The position numbers and the translations under genes were made by a program. Shown piece after piece: positions 1 through 12,500 of a stretch of 64,000 bases of DNA; within the stretch, counting starts at the first letter, position 1, and the number at the start of each line of letters is the position of its first letter. The stretch comes from Toxorhynchites rutilus septentrionalis (lineage: Eukaryota; Arthropoda; Insecta; Diptera; Culicidae), in NCBI RefSeq assembly GCF_029784135.1, contig NC_073746.1, positions 69,804,542 through 69,868,541 on the forward strand, given 5' to 3'. The notes beneath the pieces are model-generated. The model had not been told where the DNA came from. It did no database searches and saw only the letters and a program-made list of their open reading frames with translations.

Positions 1-2870
1 AGTGGTGGGACGAACAGAGTCCGGAACTGCAGGAGGCGGTGCGGGAACTGGTCCAGCAGGGACGGCTGGAATTCATCGGTGGAGCGTGGAGTATGAATGA
101 CGAGGCGGCTGCGCACTACCAGAGCTTGATCGATCAGTTCACCTGGGGCTTGGGGTTGCTGAACGACACCTTTGGCGAGTGTGGGCGTCCACGGGCAGGC
201 TGGCAGATCGATCCGTTCGGGCACTCGCGCGAGCAGGCTTCACTGTTTGCCCAGATGGGTTACGATGGGATGTTCTTCGCTAGGTTGGATTGGAGAGATA
301 AAAACAAGCGGCTGGCGGAGAGCAAGGCGGAGATGATTTGGGAGACGAGTTCAAGTTTGGCGGATAATGAACTGTTCACGTCGGTGCTTTACAATCACTA
401 CAGTGCCCCGCCGGGATTCTGCTTCGATGTGTTGTGTTCGGACCAGCCCTTCATCGATGGGAAACACAGCGCTGAGAATAATGTCGACCAGAAGGTTTGA
501 TGATGCAATATACCGATGGTCCCAGCAGGATTGAACTTGTTCTTTTTTAATTCAGGTCGATTCGTTTTTGGAGTTTATAGATGGTATGAGCCAGAATTAT
601 CGCTCGAAGAATCTCCTTCTGACGATGGGTGACGATTTCACTTACATGGATGCCAACATGTACTTCAAAAACTTGGATAAACTGATAAAGTAAGTTATCA
701 AACACTCATTGTTGCAGAATAATAATGTATTTTTTTCTTCGTCAGATACACGAACGCTCGTCAGCTGAACGAATCAAACGTCAACGTCTTCTACTCCACC
801 CCAACCTGCTATCTGAAGGCCCTGCACGACGCTAAACTCTATTGGCCGACAAAATCGGACGATTTCTTTCCGTATGCATCCGATCCGCACGCCTACTGGA
901 CCGGGTATTACACCTCGCGACCAACTTCGAAGCGTTTCGAGCGAGTCGGTAATCACTTCCTGCAAGTATGTAAACAATTGACAGCTTTGGGACGCTCAAC
1001 CAGCGATGATTCATACCAAACACGTCTCGGGTACCTCCGGGAGGCGATGGGTGTCATGCAGCATCACGATGCGATCACTGGAACCGAGAAGCAACATGTA
1101 GCCGATGATTACGCTCGCATGCTGAACACCGCCTTCGAAGCCTGTGATGTGAACGCCAATGATGCCTTGCAAAGTTTTGCCACGGACACCAGCAGTAGCA
1201 GCATTAAATTTGAATCATGCCATCTGCTCAACATTAGCTTGTGTGAGATTTCCGAAACTAAAGAAACGTTCGTGGTTACCTTATATAATCCATTAGGACA
1301 TACGAGTAGTAAATACGTCCGGCTGCCGGTCAATGCCAAAAGCTACCTTATCAAGGATGCTCTGGGAATTCCCCTACCCATTCAGGTGATTCCTCTACCA
1401 GAGCAAATTACCAATCTCAACTTCCGGAAGAGCTTGGCAGTCCAGGAACTCGTGTTTCTTGCCGAAGAAATCCCACCGCTAGGTTATAAATCGATCTATG
1501 TCACTGAGACATACAACGGGATGCTTCAAGACACGCCCAAGGAACTTCCCGATAAGCGTCCCGCGAGCATTGGAAACAACTATTTGTCGCTGAACTTTGA
1601 CAACAACGGTTTTCTGAGTACAATAACCGTAAACGGAGCAAGCCATCGATTGCAACAGGATTTCCTGTATTACGAAGGCGCCTACGGTAACAACGAAGTG
1701 TTCGAAAACCGTTCATCCGGTGCGTACATCTTCCGTCCCAACGGAACGATCCAGCAGGTGACAACGAAGGTTCGCTTGAGCGTACACAAAGGCGAACACG
1801 TTCAGGAAGTTCATCAGGTATTCAACGAATGGGTCAGCCAGGTAATTCGTGTTTACGCAGAGGAAAAACACGTGGAATTCGAATGGCTAGTGGGACCAAT
1901 TCCGGTTGACGATAGTAAAGGAAAGGAGGTCGTTACTCGTTTCCATTCGGACATTCAATCGGACGGTGTATTCTGGACTGATTCGAACGGTCGAGAGATG
2001 CTCAGAAGGGTAAGAAACCATCGGGAGACATGGGATCTGGAATTGGCAGAACCGGTTGCCGGCAATTACTATCCAATCACTGCCAACATCGCCCTGGAGG
2101 ATGACAACCTTCGAATGGCGGTGTTGAATGATAGAGCTCAGGGTGGCACTAGCTTGCAGGATGGAGTTCTGGAACTGATGGTGCATAGAAGACTTTTGAG
2201 GGATGATGCATTTGGTGTTGGGGAAGCTCTGAATGAGGTAGCATACGGATCTGGGTTAATCGCTCGAGGAAAACATTATCTGTTGTTCGGCGAAAAAGCT
2301 TCGAAGTCTCCAACAGCGCAAGCGAAGGAGCGATTCCTCCAGAATCAAGTCCTAACGCCAGCCTGGTTGTTTGTGTCTGATGCAACGAACCTTACCTACG
2401 ATGCGTGGCGAACATCTTTTAACTCTGAAGTAAGTTATTTTGATTAATTTGTTATTTGTTTGTTGAATGTTATTTTCATCAGTCATATTTTTCAGTTCTC
2501 GGCGCTCTCAGCTTCTCTTCCCCCTAACGTCAATTTGCTGACGTTTGAACCATGGAAGAAACCCCTCACGTATCTGGTTCGATTCGAACATCTTCTCGAA
2601 GCGAACGAAGATCCACAGTTTTCACAACCCACGAGCTTCAATTTGCAGAGTTTGTTCTCGAACTTCAACATCGGCAGTGTTCGCGAGACAACATTGGCTG
2701 GTAATCAGTGGAAGAAGGACTCCTCCCGGCTGAAATTCCGCGCAGATCCCGTCGTCCCAACTGAAAAGATGAGTTCTCCACACGGAGCGGTTCAAAACGA
2801 CGACTTTGATATAACCCTAACTCCAATGGAAATTCGGACATTCGTCATTGAAATGCAACCGACCTACTGA
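1..2870 (+). CDS. Lysosomal alpha-mannosidase (GH38), 3' four exons, 5' truncated by window
   Basis: Exons as read from splice sites: before 1-494, 556-689, 746-2429, 2496-2870 (stop TGA 2868-2870). Introns are 56-66 bp, start GT, end AG, and phases agree (0, 2, 0), giving about 894 residues; family members are near 1000, so roughly the first 100 including signal peptide lie outside. The GH38 core is clear: the WQIDPFGHS motif holding the catalytic nucleophile Asp (near base 210), the GDDFTYMDAN block, and the metal-binding MQHHDAITGTEKQHV block (1057-1100). The C-terminal half has the mannosidase beta-sandwich regions and ends with the TPMEIRTFVIEM block. Known role of the family: lysosomal trimming of alpha-mannosides from N-glycans. 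The 978-2447 reading frame runs into the intron at 2430; the splice to 2496 removes that tail. Which of the several insect paralogues this is cannot be told. Confidence 0.95.
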
Positions 2871-2879
2871 TTCAATTGA

Positions 2880-2885
2880 AATAAA
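2880..2885 (+). terminator. Poly(A) signal of the alpha-mannosidase gene
   Basis: AATAAA ten bases after the TGA stop, followed by T-rich sequence; compact 3' UTR expected. Confidence 0.6.
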
Positions 2886-2923
2886 ATAGACTTGTATTTC
2901 TCATAAAATGCATACCTCTTTCA

Positions 2924-2933
2924 TTTATTTATT
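2924..2933 (-). terminator. Poly(A) signal candidate of the kinase gene
   Basis: Overlapping AATAAATAAA on the minus strand about 215 bases beyond the kinase stop codon (3148-3150). The two genes are convergent, with 277 bases between their stop codons. Confidence 0.5.
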
Positions 2934-3147
2934 GGGTTTTCAAATTTAACAACTACAAAAACATGAGATATAAAGCGTTAAACCGGAAATACTCTACTAC
3001 CTACCAGAAACGTAAAGCTCTTCGTTTTACTTACCACAATCGCTTGTATTTTGTTTGTTTCTGAATCTATTGCTTACAATCGATGTATCACTAGAAGGGT
3101 TTCTACAAGCTAGAGTTTTTTGTTGGTTGTTGTTGTTGCTAGTTACA

Positions 3148-3560
3148 CTAGAAATCCGCATCCCAGCCAGATGTTTCATCCCGTGGGACACTGGTGTCGG
3201 GAGGAAACACGTCAAAGTTTGACATATCAAGGGGCCCCTTTAGCTTTGGCTGCAATGGTGATTTGAGCGTTAAGTTGGCTAGACCCTCCCAATCGAAGCC
3301 CTGAAACCATCTACGATAGGGGCGAGAAAAAGATTCATTTCACGAATTGAAGGATGGTTCGATGAGTCACTTACTTGTGCTTCTTAATATCCTGAACTCC
3401 GCCCCTCTGGTACCCTAGCCGTTCCGAGGGAATATCACGACAGAGCCGCTTGATCAGGCTGACTGCCGAGCGGGACATGTGCTTCGGGAAGTTCACCATG
3501 TCGATACCCTTCAGTATGATGTTGTACGTTTTCATGGGGTCTGCCGCTGCGAATGGGGGG
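3148..3560 (-). CDS. Pkg21D: Kinase exons 10-11: C-lobe end and AGC C-terminal tail
   Basis: Exon 10 (3375-3560) begins with the base completing Ile, then [20 protein letters not shown] and [20 protein letters not shown]. Exon 11 (3148-3310) encodes [11 protein letters not shown], the hydrophobic-motif-like SNFDVFP and the terminal SGWDADF then TAG. The 17.8-kb gap to exon 9 falls inside the kinase C-lobe at the conserved G-(T/S)-PPF position. A SINE lies only 32 bases upstream of exon 10. Confidence 0.95.
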
Positions 3561-6500
3561 CTAAAAGAATTTGAACAATGAATGGAAAATCTGGTGCACC
3601 CGTGGCCGAGTGGTTAGCGTCTCACATTATCATGCCGGGTGTTCGGGTTCGATTCCCGTTCTGGCCGGAGGATTTTTCGTCAAAGAAATTTCCTCCGACT
3701 TGCACTGTGGTCACGCGTGTTCTAGAGCTCTTGCCCCTCGGAATACATTCAAGGCGTGTTATTTGGCTTAAGAAATCTCAACTAAGCATTAATGAATGAC
3801 GCTAGTTAATGCATATGTTGAGACGGCAAAAGTTCCACAGGGAACGTTAACGCCATTCAAGAAGAAGAAGATGGAAAATCTTACAATATTTACTATTTTA
3901 TGTTAACATTTAAGGTTATTACACACTTGAGACAAAATAAGTACACCCAGGTTTTTTTTACGCGGGGGATACGTACCTCGTAAAAAAACCGCGTAAAAAA
4001 AACCGCGTTAATCGGAAAATCCGCGTAAAAAACCGCTTTAATTGGAAAATCTGCGTAAAAAAACCGCGTTAATTGGAAAATTCGCTTAAAAATACACGTT
4101 AATTGGAAAATCCGCGTAGAAAAACCGCGTTAATTGGAAAATCCGCGTAAAAAAAACCTCTTTAAAAAAACCGCGTAAAAAAAACCAGGGTGTAATTAGT
4201 TGCAAACCTAATATGTCCACAAAGTTTCATCCAACAGCAGCTGTTATCTCTAATATAAGAAAACTGCGTCATCGTATGGGCCAAAAGCATAATCCTTCAT
4301 ACACTTCAATTGAATTATAATAAAACCAGCCGAATTTTTGTAGTCTTAGTTTGCAACTCGATTGGAGCAAATCACTCCCAATCCATCTTCTTCTTCGTTC
4401 GTGTTTGAGAGGCTTTGAATTATGCAGTCCATTCAGTTCTCGATCCGAAAAGCTCCAGATATTAGTTAGCACACGGTGGACAAAACCAGGATAAATTCAG
4501 CGCTAGTCAGTTTGTCGTCGGAACGAGTAACGCGCCTCGGTTCAATCCGCCCAGTATGGAAGACACGAACATCGTGATATACAGGGTCGTTCAGGTCAAA
4601 CGCTCCCACAAAAAAAAAATTGAATAGCTCCTTATAAAATGTATTTTTCGCTCCGTCGATGGTAACACTGCATAATCGGATCGGATGGTTTTTAGTGTCA
4701 AGATGTACAATTACAAGAACGTGTATTTTTAGTGAATCGTAATAAAATGTCCACGCTTGTCCACGGAGAGGTGGGAGGGGGTGTAGACTGAGTCCACGTG
4801 GTCAGGAAGAATAATTTCTTAAATACAATCACCTGTACATTCAAAATTAAATAAATTCTGTTACAAATTAAGAATTTCAAAACTCTCCGTATTTATCAAT
4901 AAATGGTTTTAGCCGTCTGAGAATGCTGCCCAGTCAAACGTAAATATATTTTTTCTCAAATCATTGAACTTTTTCGGTATTTTAAAAATACCTCGCGTAA
5001 ACACGTGACCAAACTATTTCCTATGATTGAACTTTTCTAGTTTCGGATTATGCATACATCATCATAGCCCAAAACTATAAAAATTAAACAATACCATAAT
5101 GGTTGAGGTTTCATGATATGAGTAAGTGGTTTTTCATCAAATATAACTTTCTATACATATTGTTATATCTCGAGAACAGTTAGTCTTAGGATAATAATGT
5201 CTATATAGTTTTCCATACAGAATTGCGTGTAAAATCAATTTTCAAAGTATTTTCATTCGTCAATTACTACGAATCAATATTTACATTTGTATGAGATTGC
5301 CCACTCACCTTTAATCGTCAAATTTAAAACAAATGAGCCAGTATTCCAATAAAAATATATTTGAAATTAGGTAGCTGATTAGGATTTTTTCAATTTTATG
5401 CATTGAATAGACTCTAATTTAAATAGTACGCTTCTTAGAATGATTATGAAGTTCATTTGCAATTTTGCATATGTAGAATGTAGTTGCAAAACATTTAAAT
5501 TAATGGAACCAAGTGCTTTTCAGAAGTAGAGAAGAAACATGAAATGTTGTGTTTTTATGGATTTTTATTAATTTTACAAAAATGCATGATAAACTGGATT
5601 GTTGTCAACCAAATTGAAGTTCTCCAACTTGAAGTTTTCATAAATTGAAGTTTTCAATGCATTATTCAATTTATGAAAATGTTTTCTCAACCGTTTGAAC
5701 ATTACTTTAAATTTCCATAGAAAGTTGATTGATTTCTCATAAACTTGTTTCAATCGGGCAGCAGGTTTCAGAGCTATGATTTTTTGGAAAATGAAACATT
5801 TTTTTAAATGGAGAGTATTGTTCAACTGTATATTGCGCGTTTCTGTGTTGGCAAACCAGATAGCCTTTATATAAGAGTGACAGGGTGCAACTAGTAAAAT
5901 TTGTAACAAAATAAACTTGAATGGAATTAAAATTCGATTGGCGCGCAATTCACTTAATTCCTTAATTATTCTGATAAAATAAGAAAAAATGTCCACGTGG
6001 ACAACAGGGGGAGGAGTATGAAAATGTCCACGCTTGTCCACGGAGGGGGAGGGGGGAGTCTAAAATCGTGCTTTTTCTGTCCACGTGGTATGTGGACAGC
6101 CCCTTAGGCGTATTTACATAAAAGATTTATCGGTGTTTCATGGAAAATCACATTGGCGATCCTGCCATGGTAAACCGTGTAGGGAGAAAGTGGTGTGTTT
6201 TCGAAAAGTGATCTCGTTTGTTGTGTGTTTTACCCCCGGTAAGTTATTTGAAAACAGCAATGATAGCAGTGGCAAGAGGACATTCGATGTACTTGGAAGT
6301 GCTGCTAGTATGACAGAACACATGGTTTAAAATTTCTCGAACTATATGTTTGGCTGTGTGAAAATTTCATAAAATTTAGAACAAGAGGATAAATAGTATT
6401 GTTAAAACGTAGAATCTGAACAGTTGAGTTGGATCTTACGCCAGATTATTTTAAGATACAATAGTTGAGCCGGGTAAAGCCCAAGTCCAGCTTTTAGTTA

Positions 6501-9500
6501 TATTAAATACTATTAATACACTATATTGAGTCGGGTTCAGCCCAAGGCCAATATTTAGTTAGATTTGCGCTGAGTTCAGCTCAAGGCCAGAATCATTGTA
6601 TGCAAAACAGTTGAGTCGGGTCCAGCCCAAGGCCAAAAAAAACAAAAAAAAAATTAGAATCAGTTCAAAGTATCGATACGTTATTTTCCAAATTAAAACA
6701 ATGAATAATCAATAGGATGAATGATAAAAAAATTTTTTTTTTCAATATCACACTCCAGGCATACTTCGTTTATTGATCGTTTATAGTGCTTCCGGAGGAT
6801 GAGGATGAGGAGGATGAGAGTTCTGATCGATACGTCAAAAAGATAGAATGTGTGCGAATGTTAGGCGTATTTACATAAAAGATTTATCGGTGTTTTATGG
6901 AATATCACACTATTTACGTACCAAAACCAAAACAAACGGTGTGCTTTGCTTTTTTCTCACGAATACTATCATTATTTACAATGGCTTCTTTCCATCTTCA
7001 TCTTAAACTTAACGCATCGTCATCGATTGTGCATTTAAAGAACCTGTATACCCCTAAAAACGTAGGTGTGTGCGTGCAGAATGATCTTCTTCTTCTTCAA
7101 TGGCACTAACGTTCCTAGAGGAACTTCGCCGTCTCAGCGTAGTATTACTTACGTCATTTTTTATTAGTACTTAGTTGAGATTTCTATGCCAAATAACACG
7201 CCTTGAATGCATTCTGAATGACAAGCTCTAGAATACGCGTGATCACAGTGCAAGTCGGAGGAAATTTCTTTGACGAAAAATTCCCCCGACCAGAACGGGA
7301 ATCGAACCCGAACACCCGGCATGTTAGTTATGACGCTAACCACTCGGCCACGGGAGCACGTGCAGAATGATGCCATTGTTTTAATTTTAACAATTGCACT
7401 TCAGTAATAAAAATGGCATGCAAAGAAGATGAGCAACCCTTTTAAATTTTCCTCGCGCCCCACCTAATTCCAGTATATGCTTCAAGTCCATCATTTATTC
7501 CAAGTAATGTCCATAAAATTTCCACTCGAGAGAAAAGCTTGACTGATCAGGAATTATACCCAGTTCCTATGGCACTATTAGCTTTGAATTTAGGAATACA
7601 TCTTAACTCAAATAGAGCTTTGAATTTAGGAATACATCTTAACTCAACTAGACACTCGACAAGAATCTGATAATACGATAGTTTCAAGTCCAGATCGCGA
7701 CCAAATCTAAGCCCAATTCCAGTCGATACTTCAGGCCCTCCATTGAACCAGGTGTCAACCGTGTCAACCTAAATCTGCAATTAGATCTGTCGAAACACAG
7801 AAAATTTCCGTCAAAATCATCCGTTGAGGGAAAGTGAAGGCCGGAAGCCACAACGACAAAAAGAGTAACCTGTGAGTCCAAGCGGAAGCAAAACTTCTCC
7901 ATTCGATATGTCGCAAGCAACTGTCGTCTTCGACCGTGCATCGAACTAGAAAAATATAGGGATTATGACCAAGACACGCATTATTGATGTAGGGCTACGA
8001 TTTTTGACGTAGGACTACGTCTTTCATTTCTATACCGGGGTGTAAAATCAAAGTTTCGAAAACGAAAGCGTTACGCCGGAGACCGAGATTTTGAGTGTTA
8101 ATAACTCCTAAACAACTGAACGAAATGGTATGATAAACACTTCATTCGAAAGATAAAATGTCTACGCGTTCTATACTTGTTACTTTCTGATCCAAAAACT
8201 TGTTTCAATAGTCTTAAATTTGCTTTCAAAATAGGCTATTGAAATCACCAATCGGTATATAAGCGAGCGCCGCTCGGAAATCCACTCAGTTCTAATTGAA
8301 CAGCGATTGGAGCATGTTGTCGCTGTTGTGGTGAAGCTCTTCGTTTATCATGAAAGCGCTGATGAACGGTGTCACCAAGAGCCTGTTTGTGCACCTTAGG
8401 CCAGAAGGGAATCCATCAGGAGGAGAGTGATGCTACAAACGGTTCCCCGGGAAGATCTCGAAGCAGCCGCTACACACACACACATACACACACGGAATTC
8501 TTTCCGTTTGGATCGAGAAAGATCCGGAAAATAATCTGCCAGTTCCTCTAGGAATTTAAAAATACATTCATGTGAAAGAGTTTATTTGAATGTTTTCTAT
8601 CTGTTGCGTCCAACGCAATATGGGTGGAGCCAACAATCCGAACTCAGCAACACTTCGACGTCATACCCACGCTATCCAACAAGTGGTATAAATACCAGTG
8701 CTATTCCTAGAAAAATATCATTCTCATCTCAAACTCTGTACCAGAAAGATCAAATAAAACAAGTGAATTGTTGCCACGAGTCTTTTTCTCTGCAGTGTCG
8801 AGCCGACCCCAACCAAAGCCTTTCTCAAGGCTCAGAGTAATAGTAAAGTTTTCCACCGTTCTCCCGCTTCACCGCTCACCGTTGCAGTCTGAGTTGCTGC
8901 CCCACCGTTGGGAATTCCCCGCCTCACCAACAAGTTGATACAGCATCAGTCGCTGTCCCACCGCCGGGAATTCTCCCCCGATACCCTCGCGTCAAGACGA
9001 GGATCCGTGATCGGACAACGGAAGGTCCGTAGCGGACATCTTATGGTCCTTCGAACCGGATGTCGCTCACCTGCAGTAGAGAGACTCGCTTGGCAATTGT
9101 GTATACAATACGAAAAAGTACATTGTGTTGTGCACAAAGTGGTGTTCAAAAAGAACAAATAGAGCACATTGTGTACAGTGAACAATACGACAAAGAACAG
9201 TGAACAAAAGGACAATTAGTGACACGAACAATACAATAGTTAACAAAGAAAGTGATAAAAGTATACAGTGACGAACAATAAAACGTATCCCAATAGACGA
9301 ACCACAAAAAAACCAAAGAAATAAAATCATTTAAAACGTGTGTGTGTGTGTGAAATAGTCGCAGCAGCACCCGCAGAACAAATCAACGTTTCTTCTACAC
9401 GGCAGCTTCATCGTTCCGGAACAAGTGGCGTGGCTTGGGTGTGGCAGCACGAATATTTTGGTGAGTCCTTTCCAATTATTCCGTACAGTAAGGAGTTTTT

Positions 9501-12500
9501 TGGAATTCGCTAAGAGCAGGAGTGAAACATTGAGCATATCACAGATTTTGAACTTTGGTGTAAAATCTTTTTGGAATAGTCATAGCGTCCCTGAGGGTAC
9601 AAGATGACGCAATTGAGAGAAAATTTAAAATCGTTGAGCGTTACCAAAAATTTGATATTGGCGATAGAAAGGTTTGTTGAGGAATATGACGAAGAAACCG
9701 ATCGTGATCAACTCGAGTCTCGTTTGTTACGATTGGATCAATTGTACGAGCGTTATTTAAGCACATCAATCTCAGTAGAAATTTCTCTAGATGATAAAAC
9801 TGAGACAGATTATAACGAAGAGCGAGAAGAAATGGATGAAAAATACTACAGGTTGCGTACTTTTTTGTTATCACATCGAGTAGATCAACGTGCTGCTGCC
9901 CCGGATGAGTCCACGCATACAACTTCAACTATGGTTAGATTACCGAAGATCGATTTGCCTACGTTCGACGGAAATATTAATAATTGGATCCCATTCCGTG
10001 ATGCATACGATAGTCTCATCCATGATAATAAGAACCTAAAACCAATCGATAAATTCCACTATTTATTCGCTGCGCTTAAAGATCCTGTAAAGAAATTACT
10101 GGATACGATCAGTATTAGTGATGATAATTATAAAATCGCTTGGGAGCTATTAATAAGTCGATTTGATAATAAACGCTTATTAATCAGCAATCATATCGCG
10201 TCTCTCTTCACTATCGAAGCTATAAGGAAGGAGACATCTAACGCAATATTAAAATTAGTCGATCAATTTGAACGACATGTAAAAATTCTAACGACTTTAG
10301 GAGAACCTACTGAGTCATGGAGTTCTCTTCTTGTTCATATGATATGTGGTCGCCTAGATAAGAACACTTTGAGAGAATGGGAAAGGTTGACAAGCAAAGA
10401 GAAAGGTAAGATTCCCACCTACCCCGAAATTATAAATTTTCTACAAGAACAAGCTCGAATATTATTATCATTAAATAATGGAATGACTAACTCCAATTCG
10501 AAAGAAAACGCACGATTTTCACTCGCCCACACCGCATCTGTATCATATTCAACACCCCCCACGACTATTATGACGACTAATTGTATGGTATGCAACAATG
10601 TACATCGAATATATGACTGTGACAACTTCAGACGTATGACTCTAGGACAGAAACAAGACATCGTTCGTAAGAATAATCTCTGCTGGAATTGTCTCGGTTC
10701 CAGTCACATGAGCCGCGACTGCTCATCGAAATGTTGCCGAAAATGTAATGGCCGACACCACACCCTTTTACACTCTCCCCCATCAAACGATCAGTACCCT
10801 CAAACGACTATGAACACGACCTCGACAAGACATCAGACCACGACCAAATCTAACGGAAATGAAACTACAACTCGCTCTCCGACGCTTACATTCACGAAAC
10901 TGTCCTCACCAATTCAGAATAATTTACACGGAACGTCCTCGATGCACCCCAAGTTCACTGCCCCACCACACGTAACTACCAACGCTCTCACCGCCGCCCA
11001 GTCAATTGAAAATACCTGTTCCACCGTACTTCTCTCCACCGCAATTGTAAAGGTTTATGGACCTTCAGGAAAAGCAGCATTTGTTCGTACATTATTGGAT
11101 TCTTGTTCCGAAGCAAACTTTATCACAGAAAACATTGTGCAATTACTAGGATTAAAACGCAATCGGAAGTCGTCCACCATCGTAGGCATGGGTGGTTCCA
11201 CAGTGAAAAGTGTTCACTGCACAGAAGCCACATTCAGCTCAGTCGACTCTACATACTCCCACACATTAACGTTCAGCATACTACCGAAAATTACGAATGA
11301 TCTTCCTGTTAGACCAATCGATATCTCACAGTTGAATATTCCTTCGGATCTGGTTCTTGCGGATCCATGTTTTGCTTCACCTCAGAAAGTAGACATGGTT
11401 ATCGGTGCTCAACTCTTTTTCCATCTATTGTGTGATGGACGAATTTCCATCAGCGATCCTACCACCGGTACTCAACCCGTTCTACAGCGTACAGTATTTG
11501 GCTGGATTGTAAGTGGTGCTGTTGCAGATCAAGTTTCATCCACGGAACCATGCGATATTGCCCTACTTTGTGTTACCGAATCGCTGGATAACCAGTTAGC
11601 AAAATTTTGGGAGACAGAGAGCTGTAATGAATTTCGAAATTTGTCCAAAGAAGAATTAGCTTGCGAGAAACTATTTAGTGAAACCACCACTAGGGATGAA
11701 TCAGGTCGATTCATTGTCCGACTGCCGAAGAAAGAGACGATGATAAGTCAACTTGGCGACTCTTCATCAACCGCCATTCGCCGTTTCTGTTGGATGAAGC
11801 GACGTTTGGCTAAAAATCCCACGCTACAAGAGCAATACTCCGGTTTCATGCAGGGATACATGGAGCTGGGGCACATGATTCCGATCAACAACACCGAAAA
11901 CATACTTTGTTCTCCCATGTTTTATCTTCCACACCACGCAGTAATAAAACCGACTAGCACTACCACTAAATGTCGGGTTGTTTTCGACGGATCAAGCAAG
12001 TCATCAACGGGAATTTCATTGAACGATTGTCTGATGGTTGGTCCAACGATTCAAGATTCACTAGTCGCTATTATTACACGCATCCGATTACATGAAATTG
12101 CCCTGGTTGCGGACATCACCAAGATGTACCGACAAATTTGGATACACCCTGATGACAGACCACTCCAACGTATATATTGGCAGAATGAATCTGACCCTGA
12201 TATTCGACAGTTCGAACTCACGACTGTCACATATGGCACTGCTAGTGCCCCGTATTTGGCAACCCGCTGTCTCAAACAGCTATCTGTTTTACACTCCAAA
12301 GAGTGTAACGACCCTGCTGCAAAATTAGGGAAGGATTTCTACATAGACGATCTGCATAGTGGCGCAGACACAGTTGAGAAAGCACTCGAAATTTATACAC
12401 AACTACAGAAAATTTGTAGCAGTGCAGGCTTTGAGCTCCGTAAATGGGCATCAAACTCCTCTGAAATTCTGTCACACATTCCTCACGATTTGAAAGAAGA

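Noticed and set aside
3598..3672. tRNA gene on the + strand (A and B boxes)
   Set aside because: It is the head of a dispersed SINE with poly-AAG tail and target duplications; no complete cloverleaf or CCA-ready acceptor stem. The same holds at 7285-7358 and 51855-51926.
5574..6041. 155-codon minus-strand frame
   Set aside because: AT-driven composition, no recognisable motif, ends within CCACGTGG repeat boxes.
9067..9370. Hydrophobic minus-strand frames in the BEL leader
   Set aside because: Antisense of an A/CA-rich untranslated leader.
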